From Salinilacustrithrix sp034522155 (GTDB lineage Bacteria > Actinomycetota > Acidimicrobiia > Acidimicrobiales > Salinilacustritrichaceae): a stretch of 64,000 nucleotides of DNA. The notes under the pieces are model-generated. The model was not told the DNA's origin. It was given only the letters and a program-made list of their open reading frames with translations, and searched no databases. Of this stretch, positions 24,885 to 33,107 are shown piece by piece. The first letter of the stretch is position 1; each line of letters begins with the position of its first letter. Where the stretch lies: positions 372,001-436,000 of the forward strand of contig JAXHLP010000005.1 in the NCBI GenBank assembly GCA_034522155.1. Direction: 5' to 3'. The position numbers and the translations under genes are program-made.

Positions 24885-25097
24885 TCAGGTGCAGGCGTCG
24901 ATCGCCGGGGCGAACGCGGCCTCCGCATCCGCTTCGCCACTCCGGAACGACTCGACGAACAGGTCCTCGATGGCGGCGTCGGTGATGCGCTCGTCGGGGC
25001 AGTCGACGACCTCGTCGTCTCGGGACTCGCCGCGGCACGCCAGGAGCGTGCACGTGACCGCGCCGGCGAAGCGGAGGGCGAGCGCCCGAGGTGTCAC
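24885..25097 (-). CDS. Small secreted or lipid-anchored protein (70 aa), unknown
   Basis: The frame starts with GTG at 25097 in a GTGA overlap with the acyl-CoA ligase stop, which supports real translation. Residues 1-21 look like an export signal ending in LLAC, a plausible lipobox. The mature part is acidic (DCPDERITDAAIEDLFVESF) with Cys33 and a Cys near the C-terminus that could form one disulfide. Convergent with ilvC, 23 bases apart. I know no family; coupling to the ligase is the only functional hint. Confidence 0.6.
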   Translation of the reverse strand: MTPRALALRFAGAVTCTLLACRGESRDDEVVDCPDERITDAAIEDLFVESFRSGEADAEAAFAPAIDACT

Positions 25098-26830
25098 ATG
25101 GTCTCCTCGAAGCTGACGACGCCCTCGCCGCGGAGCGCGTTCTTGAGCAGCTTGCCGGAGGCGTTGCGCGGCAGCTTGTCGCTGGTCAAGTCGACGAAGG
25201 CAGGGACCTTGAAGTTGGCGAGCCCGTCAGCGACCCACTGCTTCACCTCGGCATCGGTCAGCGACGAGCCGGCTTCGAGTTGGACGGCGGCCTTGACCTC
25301 TTCGCCCAGCTCGTCGTGGGGAACCCCGAAGACGGCGGCGTCGGCGATCTCGGGGTGCTCGACGAGACGCTCCTCGATCTCGACGCAGTAGATGTTCTCC
25401 CCACCGCGGATGATCATGTCCTTCTTGCGGTCGGTGATGAAGACGAAGCCGTCCTCGTCCACGTAGCCGACGTCGCCGCTGTGCAGCCACCCGTCGATCA
25501 GCGTCTCGGCAGTGGCTTCGGGCTTGTTCCAGTAGCCCTTCATCACGATCGGGCCCTTGATGCAGATCTCGCCGACTTCGCCGGTGGGCAGCGGGTCGCC
25601 GGCCTCGTCGGCGACCCGGACCTCCACCGTCGGGACCGGAGGACCGACCGACGCCGGCTTGTCCTTGGCCCCCTGTCCGGTGTTCACGGTGGCGACCGAC
25701 GAGGTCTCCGTCAGCCCATAGGCGTTCGACGTGGTCGTCACGTTCGGGAAGGTGTCGGCGATCTTGCGCAGGAGCTCGTCGGCGGACGGCGAGCCGCCAA
25801 AGGCGACCGAGGTCACCGACGACGTGTCGTACTCGTGACGGTCGGGGTGCTCGCACACCCGCCACACCATGGTCGGCACCGTCGCCCAGACGTTGACGCC
25901 GTGATCTTCGATGAGCTGCAGGGCGCGCTCGGGCTCGAACTTGCCGGTCGGCATCACCAACTTGAGGCCCGCCAGCATTCCGACCACGAGGGTCGAGTGG
26001 CACCCCGAGACGTGGAAGAGGGGCGAGGTGAACAGCGACACGGTCTGCTCGCCATCGCCGCCGGCGGGGATGGCGCCGCCACCGGCCATCGAGCCGGCCA
26101 CCGTGTTGAAGATCGTGTTCTGGAGGTTGGCGACCATGTTCCGGTGGGTGGACATGATCCCCTTGGGCTTGCCGGTGGTGCCCGAGGAATAGAAGATGAC
26201 CGCGGTGTCGTCCTCGTCGATCGGGGTGTCGAGGAACGTCGCGGTCGGCGAGCCGGTGAGCTCGTCGAAGCGGTGGAGCTTGTCGCGGTGCGCGTCGCCC
26301 ACCACGTCGACGAAATCAGCCGGATCGCAGTCGCAGGTGAGATAGATCCGCTCCAGATCGGGAACCTGGTCGAGTTCGCCGGCGATCCGCTCGAAGCGCT
26401 TGCGGTCGGCCACCAGGACCCTGGCGCCTGAGTCCTGCAGGCCGTAGACCACCTCCTCGGCCTTCCACCACCCGTTGAGCCCGACGAGGATCGCCCCGCC
26501 ACTGACCGTGGCCCAGAACGTGAGGCACCACTCGGGGTTGTTCTGGCTCAGCACCGCCACGCGGTCGCCGTGTCCGACACCAGCGTCGTCTCGCAGTGCG
26601 TGGGCCACCCCGTTGGCGGTCTCGACGAACTCGGTGAAGCTCCACGTCTCGTCGCCGTACTGGAGGAAGGTCTGATCGCCGCGCATCAGCGCGGTCTCCG
26701 GGATCGCTCGCAGGTTGGGCATCCGGTCCTTGTAGACCTGCAGCTCGACCCCGTCGACGGTCTCGGTGGTGATCTCGAACATCCCGTCCGGGCCGGTCAG
26801 TTGCGCCCGGACCTCGTCGACGGTCGGCAT
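25094..26830 (-). CDS. Acyl-CoA synthetase (AMP-forming), fatty-acid type
   Basis: A 578-residue adenylate-forming enzyme. P-loop YSSGTTGKPKG, the A5-like NAYGLTETS, the hinge region WLHSGDVGYVDEDGFVFITDRKKDMI and the catalytic lysine motif PRNASGKLLK are all intact. These enzymes activate carboxylic acids, most often fatty or aromatic acids, to CoA thioesters. ATG 26830 was chosen over the far end at 26881 because GGGGGAG lies just upstream. The stop overlaps the 70-aa gene by four bases. Substrate unknown. Confidence 0.93.
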   Translation of the reverse strand: MPTVDEVRAQLTGPDGMFEITTETVDGVELQVYKDRMPNLRAIPETALMRGDQTFLQYGDETWSFTEFVETANGVAHALRDDAGVGHGDRVAVLSQNNPEWCLTFWATVSGGAILVGLNGWWKAEEVVYGLQDSGARVLVADRKRFERIAGELDQVPDLERIYLTCDCDPADFVDVVGDAHRDKLHRFDELTGSPTATFLDTPIDEDDTAVIFYSSGTTGKPKGIMSTHRNMVANLQNTIFNTVAGSMAGGGAIPAGGDGEQTVSLFTSPLFHVSGCHSTLVVGMLAGLKLVMPTGKFEPERALQLIEDHGVNVWATVPTMVWRVCEHPDRHEYDTSSVTSVAFGGSPSADELLRKIADTFPNVTTTSNAYGLTETSSVATVNTGQGAKDKPASVGPPVPTVEVRVADEAGDPLPTGEVGEICIKGPIVMKGYWNKPEATAETLIDGWLHSGDVGYVDEDGFVFITDRKKDMIIRGGENIYCVEIEERLVEHPEIADAAVFGVPHDELGEEVKAAVQLEAGSSLTDAEVKQWVADGLANFKVPAFVDLTSDKLPRNASGKLLKNALRGEGVVSFEETM

Positions 26831-26895
26831 GTCGCTCCCCCTGGTTCGTCGTGCTGGTTCGTCGGAATCCGCCCGTGGCAACGGACGTTACCGCT

Positions 26896-27036
26896 CTGTT
26901 GCGGTCGCCTCGCGAGCTCGGCTTCCTGCCGGGGTCGGCGCTGGCGCTTCTCCCGACCCCGGGGCTGTTGCGGTCGCCTCGCGAGGGCTCGGCTTCCTGC
27001 CCAGCTCGCCGGCGGGGTCGGCGCTGGCGCTTCTCC
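26896..27036. repeat. Imperfect direct repeat in the acyl-CoA ligase upstream region
   Basis: Two copies, 26896-26953 and 26965-27036, share CTGTTGCGGTCGCCTCGCGAG, then CTCGGCTTCCTGCC, then GGGGTCGGCGCTGGCGCTTC. The second copy has insertions of two and twelve bases. The repeat fills most of the 244-base gap between the ligase start and the end of the DCC gene. GGGCAGGAAGC near 27078 is inverted relative to the repeat's GCTTCCTGCCC, so hairpins between them are possible. Confidence 0.7.
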
Positions 27037-27074
27037 TGCGTCGGGGGTCGCTGTCAGCTCGCGGGGCCGCTGCG

Positions 27075-27542
27075 TCAGGGCAGGAAGCGGGCGCGTTGCT
27101 CAGGACTCGGGATGCGGCACTCGTCGTGCTTGCCGAACACGCGGTAGCGGATGGCGGCGACGAACCGGTAGGCCGCGTCGGCGACCGGCCGGGGCGTGTA
27201 CCGGACCACCCGCTGCAGCACCGGTGCGATCTCGGCCACCCGCATCGCCTCGAGCACGGCCCGGCTGCGGTGCAGTATCCGCACCGCCCCGCCAGTGGTG
27301 TCGACGAAGGCCATGCTCGCCTCGCTCGGCGTGGCGCCCTCGTCCCACGGCACGTCCAGCGCGCGAGCGGTGTCGCCCTGGAGGGGAGCGAAGGACAGGC
27401 GGCCGTGCTCGTCGTGGTCGAGCAGCCACCGCACGCTCCACGCGCACAGCCCGCACACGCCGTCGTAGAAGACGATGTGGTCGGCCAGGTCGGCCCCGGC
27501 TGGCACCGTGCCGCTGGTCTCGCTGGTCTCGGCGGTTGTCAC
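27075..27542 (-). CDS. DCC (DUF393) family thiol-disulfide protein
   Basis: A 155-residue protein with the hallmark HIVFYDGVCGLCAWSVRWL; Cys30 and Cys33 form the DxxCxLC motif of the DCC family, believed to be thioredoxin-like. Later segments LSFAPLQGDTARAL and ILHRSRAVLEAM also fit the family. The C-terminus CRIPSPEQRARFLP is usual. The role in the cell is unknown; family members often lie near redox enzymes. A leaderless promoter (TAGACT, seven bases before the GTG) is visible. Confidence 0.88.
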   Translation of the reverse strand: MTTAETSETSGTVPAGADLADHIVFYDGVCGLCAWSVRWLLDHDEHGRLSFAPLQGDTARALDVPWDEGATPSEASMAFVDTTGGAVRILHRSRAVLEAMRVAEIAPVLQRVVRYTPRPVADAAYRFVAAIRYRVFGKHDECRIPSPEQRARFLP

Positions 27543-27549
27543 ATCGACC

Positions 27550-27555
27550 AGTCTA
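27550..27555 (-). promoter_or_regulatory. -10 element (TAGACT) for the DCC gene
   Basis: On the minus strand TAGACT is followed by seven bases and the GTG at 27542, the leaderless arrangement seen across the window. Confidence 0.4.
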
Positions 27556-27668
27556 GGAGACGACGTCCGGCACCCACGCCCCGCCCCGCCCCGGCCGCAA
27601 CGCGCTTCGGGCGGGCAGAACCGCCACTCGCGTGACGGTCTCGGCGACCAGAACGGTGTCGTGTCTTG

Positions 27669-28811
27669 CTACAGGGCCTCGAGAACGTGGTCGATGCAGG
27701 CGGTGAGGGCGGTGATGTCGTCGGGGTCGATGGCGGGGAACATGGCGACCCGGAGCTGGTTGCGGCCGAGCTTGCGGTACGGCTCGGTGTCGAGGATGCC
27801 GTTCTTGCGGAGCACGGCGGCCACGGTGGCGGCGTCGACCGACTCGTCGAAGTCGATCGTGCCCACGACCTTCGAGCGCAGGTCGGGGTCGGTGACGAAG
27901 GGCGTGGCGAGCTCGTGGGCGTCGGCCCAGCCGTACAGGTGCTCCGCCGACCGGTCGCTCCGCCCGGCGGCGAACTCCAGGCCGCCCTGGTGGCACAGCC
28001 ACTGCACCTGGTTGTCGGCCATGAGCAGGGTGGCCAGCGCCGGGGTGTTCAGCGTCTGGTCCTTGCGGGCGTTGTCGAGCGCGGCCTGGAGGTCGACGAA
28101 GGGCGGGACCCAGCGATCCGACGCGGCTGCCCGGGCCTCGATTCGCTCGATCGCCGCCGGCGACACCGCGGCGAGCCACAGGCCGCCGTCGGCCGCCAGC
28201 CCCTTCTGGGGGGAGAAGTAGTAGACGTCGCATTCGGCGAGGTCGACCCGCAGACCACCGGCGGCCGAGGTGGCATCGACCGCCACCAGTCCATCGGCTC
28301 CGGCTGGTCGCGCGACCGGCATCATCACGCCGGTCGAGGTCTCGTTGTGGGTGAGCGCGTAGGTGTCGACACCGTCGACGGCCTCGACGATCGGTCGGGA
28401 ACCCATCTCGGCCGCGACCAGCACGGGGTCGTCGAGGAACGGGGCCGCAGCGACCCCCTTGGCGAACTTGGAGGAGAACTCGCCGAACGTGGCGTGGAGC
28501 GAGCGCTGCTCGATGAACGACGACACGAGGCCGTCCCAGCATGCGTGGGTGCCGCCGTTGCCGAGGATGATCTCGTAGCCGTCGGGGAGCTGGAGGAGCT
28601 CGGCCAGGCCGTTGCGCAGCGACGCGACCACGAACTTCACGGGCGGCTGGCGGTGCGAGGTCCCCATCACCGTGGTGCTGGAGTACGGGTGGCCGGCGTC
28701 GACCACGGCCTGGAGCTGCTCGGGCCGCACCTTGGAGGGTCCGGAGCCGAATCGGCCGTCGACCGGCTTGAGATCGTCGGGGATCGAGATGTCGGGCGTG
28801 GTGGTGGCCAT
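27669..28811 (-). CDS. serC: Phosphoserine transaminase
   Basis: A 380-residue class V aminotransferase that converts 3-phosphohydroxypyruvate to phosphoserine. FGSGPSKVRP near the start, ETSTGVMMPV and YYFSPQKGLAADGG with Lys203 as the pyridoxal phosphate lysine identify the long actinobacterial SerC form. ATG 28811 was chosen: the open frame continues antisense through the neighbouring aminotransferase. It is divergent from that gene, with 46 bases between start codons, so one small region must hold both promoters. SerA lies 6.6 kb away. Confidence 0.92.
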   Translation of the reverse strand: MATTTPDISIPDDLKPVDGRFGSGPSKVRPEQLQAVVDAGHPYSSTTVMGTSHRQPPVKFVVASLRNGLAELLQLPDGYEIILGNGGTHACWDGLVSSFIEQRSLHATFGEFSSKFAKGVAAAPFLDDPVLVAAEMGSRPIVEAVDGVDTYALTHNETSTGVMMPVARPAGADGLVAVDATSAAGGLRVDLAECDVYYFSPQKGLAADGGLWLAAVSPAAIERIEARAAASDRWVPPFVDLQAALDNARKDQTLNTPALATLLMADNQVQWLCHQGGLEFAAGRSDRSAEHLYGWADAHELATPFVTDPDLRSKVVGTIDFDESVDAATVAAVLRKNGILDTEPYRKLGRNQLRVAMFPAIDPDDITALTACIDHVLEAL

Positions 28812-28857
28812 CGACGTGCAACTATCGCGGAGTCCCCCACCAGGAGCGAAAAGCTTC

Positions 28858-30072
28858 ATGTCCCCCCAGCCCGCTAGACGCATCTCGAAGTCCGTGGGAG
28901 CCATCGCGCCTTCCGCGACGCTGGCGGTCACGGCGAAGGCCAAGGCACTGAAGGCGGCGGGGGAGTCGGTCATCGGCTTCGGTGCCGGTGAGCCCGACTT
29001 CCCGACCCCAGAGCACATCGTGGACGCGGCGGTCGCGGCGTGCCGTGACCCGCAGAACCACAAGTACACCCCGGCCGGTGGGCTGCCCGAGCTCAAGGAG
29101 GCCGTTGCCGCCAAGACGGTTCGTGACTCCGGCTTCGTGGTCGATCCGTCGCAGATCCTGATCACCAACGGTGGCAAACACGCCGTGTACGCCTCGTTGC
29201 TCACCCTGGTCGACCCGGGCGACGAGGTCATCGTGCCCGCCCCGTACTGGACCACCTACCCCGAGCCCATCGGCCTGGCCGGTGGGACGATGGTGCCCGT
29301 CGTCTGCGACGACGCCACCGGCTACAAGGCCACCATCGACATGCTCGAGGCGGCCCGCACGAAGAAGACGAAGGCGATGGTGTTCGTCTCGCCGTCGAAC
29401 CCGACCGGCGCCGTCTACACGCGCGACGAGGTCCGTGCCATCGGTGAGTGGGCGCTCGAGCACGGCATCTGGGTGCTCACCGACGAGATCTACGAGCACC
29501 TCACCTACGGCGACAACGAGTTCACTTCGATGCCGGTCGAAGTCCCCGATCTCGCCGACCAGTGCGTGGTGCTCAACGGCGTGGCGAAGACCTATGCCAT
29601 GACCGGCTGGCGCGTGGGTTGGATGATCGGTCCCGAGGACGTCGTCAAGGCCGCAACGAACCTGCAGAGCCACTCCACCTCCAACGTGGCCAACGTCAGC
29701 CAGCGCGCCGCGCTGGCAGCCGTGTCCGGTCCCCTGGACGACGTGGCCCGAATGCGCGAGGCGTTCGACCGACGCCGCCAGACGATCTGGAGGATGCTCG
29801 ACGCCATCGACGGGGTCACCTGCCTCGAACCCGAGGGCGCGTTCTACGCCTATCCCAACCTCAACGGGCTCCTCGGCCGCGAGCTCGCCGGCCGCGCCGC
29901 GTCGACGACGCTCGAGCTGGCCGAGGTCATCCTCGAGGAGGCCAAGGTCGCCATCGTGCCCGGCGAGGCCTTCGGGACCCCGGGCTACGCCCGCCTCTCG
30001 TTCGCCCTCGGCGACGACGATCTTGCCGAGGGGGTCCGGCGGATCGCCGACCTGGTCGCGTCCGGCTCGTGA
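28858..30072 (+). CDS. Class I aminotransferase, aspartate aminotransferase-like
   Basis: A 404-residue fold-type I enzyme. VIGFGAGEPDFPTPEHI, the KYTPAGGLPELKEA segment, Lys244 in GVAKTYAMTGWRVGW (cofactor lysine) and the C-terminal LSFALGDDDL (substrate carboxylate Arg just before) match the aspartate/tyrosine aminotransferase group Igamma. Most likely it interconverts aspartate and oxaloacetate; prephenate is another substrate of the group. AGGAG lies 11 bases before ATG 28858. GTGA overlap with the peptidase gene. Confidence 0.92.
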   Translation: MSPQPARRISKSVGAIAPSATLAVTAKAKALKAAGESVIGFGAGEPDFPTPEHIVDAAVAACRDPQNHKYTPAGGLPELKEAVAAKTVRDSGFVVDPSQILITNGGKHAVYASLLTLVDPGDEVIVPAPYWTTYPEPIGLAGGTMVPVVCDDATGYKATIDMLEAARTKKTKAMVFVSPSNPTGAVYTRDEVRAIGEWALEHGIWVLTDEIYEHLTYGDNEFTSMPVEVPDLADQCVVLNGVAKTYAMTGWRVGWMIGPEDVVKAATNLQSHSTSNVANVSQRAALAAVSGPLDDVARMREAFDRRRQTIWRMLDAIDGVTCLEPEGAFYAYPNLNGLLGRELAGRAASTTLELAEVILEEAKVAIVPGEAFGTPGYARLSFALGDDDLAEGVRRIADLVASGS

Positions 30073-32081
30073 CACCACCGACGCTCCCCTACGGCGAGTG
30101 GCCGTCGCCCATCACCCCGGAAGCGGTGGTCGCGGCCGCGGCGTCGCCGGGCGAGGTCCGGGCGGTGGCCGACGAGGTCTTCTGGAGCGAGTCGCGTCCC
30201 GCCGAGGGCGGTCGGGTCCAGGTGGTGCGCTGGCGCTCCGACGGACCCACGGTCGACCTGCTCCCCGACGGGTGGTCGGCGCGCACCCGCGTCCACGAGT
30301 ACGGCGGCGCCGCGTGGCTGGCCACCACCGACTGGCTCTACTTCGTGAGCTGGGACGACCAGCGCCTGCACCGTCTGGCTCTCGGTCCCGACGGCCGTGC
30401 CGGTGAGCCCGAACCGCTCACGCCCGAGCCCGCCATCCGTGGCGGTGACCGCTACGCGGACGCCGACCTCGTCGGCGACGGCGACTTCCTGGTCTGTGTC
30501 CGCGAGCACCACGACGGCGTGGCCGAGGCGGTCAACGACATCGTGGCGATCGCCACCGACGGCACGTCGCCACCCCGGACACTCGTGCGGGGACCGGACT
30601 TCGTGGCCGCACCCCGGGTCTCGCCCGACGGCGATCAGCTCGCCTGGATCCAGTGGGACCATCCCGACATGCCCTGGGACGCCACCGAGCTGGTGGTCGC
30701 GCCGCTCGTGGTCGACGACGCCGACCCCGTGCCCGGGGAACGCGGCGTCTCGATCGGCGAGGGCCGAGTCGTCGCCGGCGGCCGTGCTGTCGCTCGTGGC
30801 AGGGGCGAGTCGGTGATCCAACCGCAGTGGCGCGCCGACGGCGTTCTCCACTTCCTCTCCGACCGGACCGAGTGGTGGAACATCTACGCCGACCGAACCG
30901 ACGGCGTGGCGGCGGTGACCCACCTCGGGCAGGACATCGGCACGCCACCCTGGGTGTTCGGCATGTCGCGTTACGCCTTCCTCGCCGACGGCCAGCTGGT
31001 GTTCGCCGCCAGCCACGAGGGTCTCGACCAGCTCCATCTCGCCAACCCGGTGGGAGCGCCGACGCCACTCCCGCTGGCCTACACCGAGATCGCGTCGGTG
31101 GTCGCGCAGGGACGCAGCGCCCTCTTCGTCGGCGCCGGCTTCGACACCGAGGCCGTGGTCGCCGCGCTTCCCGTCGGCGACGACGGGCCCGGTCCCGACC
31201 GGGTGCTGCGACCGCCGCGGCCGCTGCCGGTCGGCGCCGAGTGGTTTTCGGTCGCGTCCCCTGTCTCGTTCGCATCGGGGCCCGACGGCGACCGGGTCGC
31301 GCACGCGCTCCACTACCCGCCCCACAACCCCGAGGTCGCGGCACCCGAGGGTGAGGCACCGCCCCTCCTCGTGCTCATCCACGGCGGACCCACGGGCATG
31401 GCCCGGGCCCGGCTCGACCTGGCCAAGCAGTTCTGGACCAGCCGCGGCTTCGCGGTCGTCGATGTCAACTACGGTGGCTCGACCGGCTTCGGCCGGCCGT
31501 ACCGGGAGCTGCTGCAGGGGCAGTGGGGTGTGGTCGACGTCGAGGACTGCATCGCGGCCGCGTGCCACCTCGCCGACCTCGGCGAAGCCGACCCCGACCG
31601 ACTGTGCATCCGCGGCGGTTCGGCCGGCGGCTTCACCGTGCTCGCGGCCCTCGTCGCCTCCGACACCTTCGCCGCGGGAGCGTGCTCGTACGGCGTCGCC
31701 GACCTCACCGCGCTCGCCGAGGAGACCCACAAGTTCGAGTCGCGCTACCTCGACGGGCTCGTCGGCCCGTACCCGGAGGCCAAGCCGGTCTACGACGAGC
31801 GGTCGCCGATCAACCACGTCGACCGCCTCGACCGCCCGCTCATCGTCTTCCAGGGACTCGAGGACGAGATCGTGCCCCCGAACCAGTCCGAGATGATCGT
31901 CGAGGCGCTCCGGGCTCGGGGCGTGCCCGTGGCCTATCTCGCGTTCGAGGGCGAGCAGCACGGGTTTCGACGGGCCGAGACCGTGGTCTCGGTCCTCGGC
32001 TCCGAGCTCGCCTTCTACGGGCGTGTGCTCGGGTTCCAACCTGCGGGCGAGCTACCGGATGTGTCGATCGACAACCTGTGA
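30069..32081 (+). CDS. S9 family prolyl oligopeptidase-like serine peptidase
   Basis: A 670-residue protein with an N-terminal beta-propeller-like half (WD-type SPDGDQLAWIQWD, FLSDRTEWWNIY repeats) and a C-terminal alpha/beta hydrolase. The triad is intact: Ser518 in RGGSAGGFT, Asp599 in GLEDEIVPPNQ and His631 in EGEQHGFR. Oxyanion-side HGGPTGM is present. Likely cleaves short oligopeptides in the cytosol; no signal peptide is seen. Coupled to the aminotransferase by a GTGA overlap, perhaps linking peptide salvage to amino acid metabolism (inference). Confidence 0.93.
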   Translation: MTPPTLPYGEWPSPITPEAVVAAAASPGEVRAVADEVFWSESRPAEGGRVQVVRWRSDGPTVDLLPDGWSARTRVHEYGGAAWLATTDWLYFVSWDDQRLHRLALGPDGRAGEPEPLTPEPAIRGGDRYADADLVGDGDFLVCVREHHDGVAEAVNDIVAIATDGTSPPRTLVRGPDFVAAPRVSPDGDQLAWIQWDHPDMPWDATELVVAPLVVDDADPVPGERGVSIGEGRVVAGGRAVARGRGESVIQPQWRADGVLHFLSDRTEWWNIYADRTDGVAAVTHLGQDIGTPPWVFGMSRYAFLADGQLVFAASHEGLDQLHLANPVGAPTPLPLAYTEIASVVAQGRSALFVGAGFDTEAVVAALPVGDDGPGPDRVLRPPRPLPVGAEWFSVASPVSFASGPDGDRVAHALHYPPHNPEVAAPEGEAPPLLVLIHGGPTGMARARLDLAKQFWTSRGFAVVDVNYGGSTGFGRPYRELLQGQWGVVDVEDCIAAACHLADLGEADPDRLCIRGGSAGGFTVLAALVASDTFAAGACSYGVADLTALAEETHKFESRYLDGLVGPYPEAKPVYDERSPINHVDRLDRPLIVFQGLEDEIVPPNQSEMIVEALRARGVPVAYLAFEGEQHGFRRAETVVSVLGSELAFYGRVLGFQPAGELPDVSIDNL

Positions 32082-32244
32082 GCGGGCGACGATGCCGGTG
32101 ACGTCGTGGTCGCGTGACGTTTCATGACGGCTGTGTTCCACCTCCGTGATGGTGAGACCACCACTGGCCCGACCTGGTCGTTCCGTGACCGATGTCACTC
32201 GTCCGAGACGGACGATCCGCACCGGTCCACGCGTTGACGCCGCT

Positions 32245-33054
32245 GTGAGCTTCGACGAGGCAACCGCGGTCGAGCAGGTGGGGGACACGCGTTTCGCCGC
32301 ACGCGTCCACGACGGCTGGTCGATCGCCGGCAACGCGAACGGGGGCTACCTGCTCGCCATCGCGGCCCGGGCCATGCGCGACGCCAGCGGTCGACCGGAC
32401 CCCGTGTCGGTCACGGCTCACTATCTTCGCCCGGGACGTCCCGGCCCGGCCACCGTCGACGTGGAGCCGGTGAAGACGGGGAAGGCGTTCTCGGTCGTCC
32501 GAGCCACGCTCAGTTCGGCGGAGGAGCCACTGCTCAGCCTCCTCGGCACGTTCGGGACCCTCGCCGACTCCGAGGCGTCCGCGCCGATGCTGGTCGACGC
32601 CCGGCCGCCCGACCTGCCTCCGGTCGAGGACTGCGTGCGCATGCCGGCCACCGCCGACTTCCCGCCGCCGTTCATGGCCAAGGTCGACCTGCGTCTCCAT
32701 CCCGACGACGCGGCCTTCATGCTCGGCGAGCGATCGGGCCTGGCCCGCATGCGGGGATGGTTCGCCTTCCCGGACGGGGAGGGGGCGGGCACCCACGTCG
32801 ACACCATCGGGCTCCTGCAGGCAGCCGACGCGTTTCCGCCCACGATCTTCAACACCGAGCTCCCGGTGGCCTGGACCCCGACCGTGGAGCTCACGGCGCA
32901 TGTGCGGGCCGTACCCACGCAAGGGCCGCTGCGGTGCGCGTTCACGACGCACTTCGTCACCGGCGGGTTCCTGGAGGCCGACGGCGAGATCTGGGACGGC
33001 ACCGGTCGCCTCGTGGGCCAGAGTCGACAGCTCGCGCTCGTTCCGCGCACCTGA
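32245..33054 (+). CDS. Double hot-dog acyl-CoA thioesterase family protein
   Basis: A 269-residue protein in the TesB/thioesterase-like superfamily: VSFDEATAVEQVGDTRFAARV at the start, WSIAGNANGGYLLAIAARAM (first hot-dog helix), SVTAHYLRPGRPGPATVDVEPVKTGKAFSV, and a second half ending DGTGRLVGQSRQLALV. These hydrolyse acyl-CoA thioesters. The frame is open to 32146, but homologous sequence begins at GTG 32245, which I chose; ATG 32146 cannot be excluded. No clear ribosome binding site supports either. 163 bases from the peptidase gene. Confidence 0.82.
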   Translation: MSFDEATAVEQVGDTRFAARVHDGWSIAGNANGGYLLAIAARAMRDASGRPDPVSVTAHYLRPGRPGPATVDVEPVKTGKAFSVVRATLSSAEEPLLSLLGTFGTLADSEASAPMLVDARPPDLPPVEDCVRMPATADFPPPFMAKVDLRLHPDDAAFMLGERSGLARMRGWFAFPDGEGAGTHVDTIGLLQAADAFPPTIFNTELPVAWTPTVELTAHVRAVPTQGPLRCAFTTHFVTGGFLEADGEIWDGTGRLVGQSRQLALVPRT

Positions 33055-33107
33055 GTGATCCGCTTCCCGGTACGGTGGTCCTGTTCGTCGACGCGGAGAA
33101 CGGTGAG

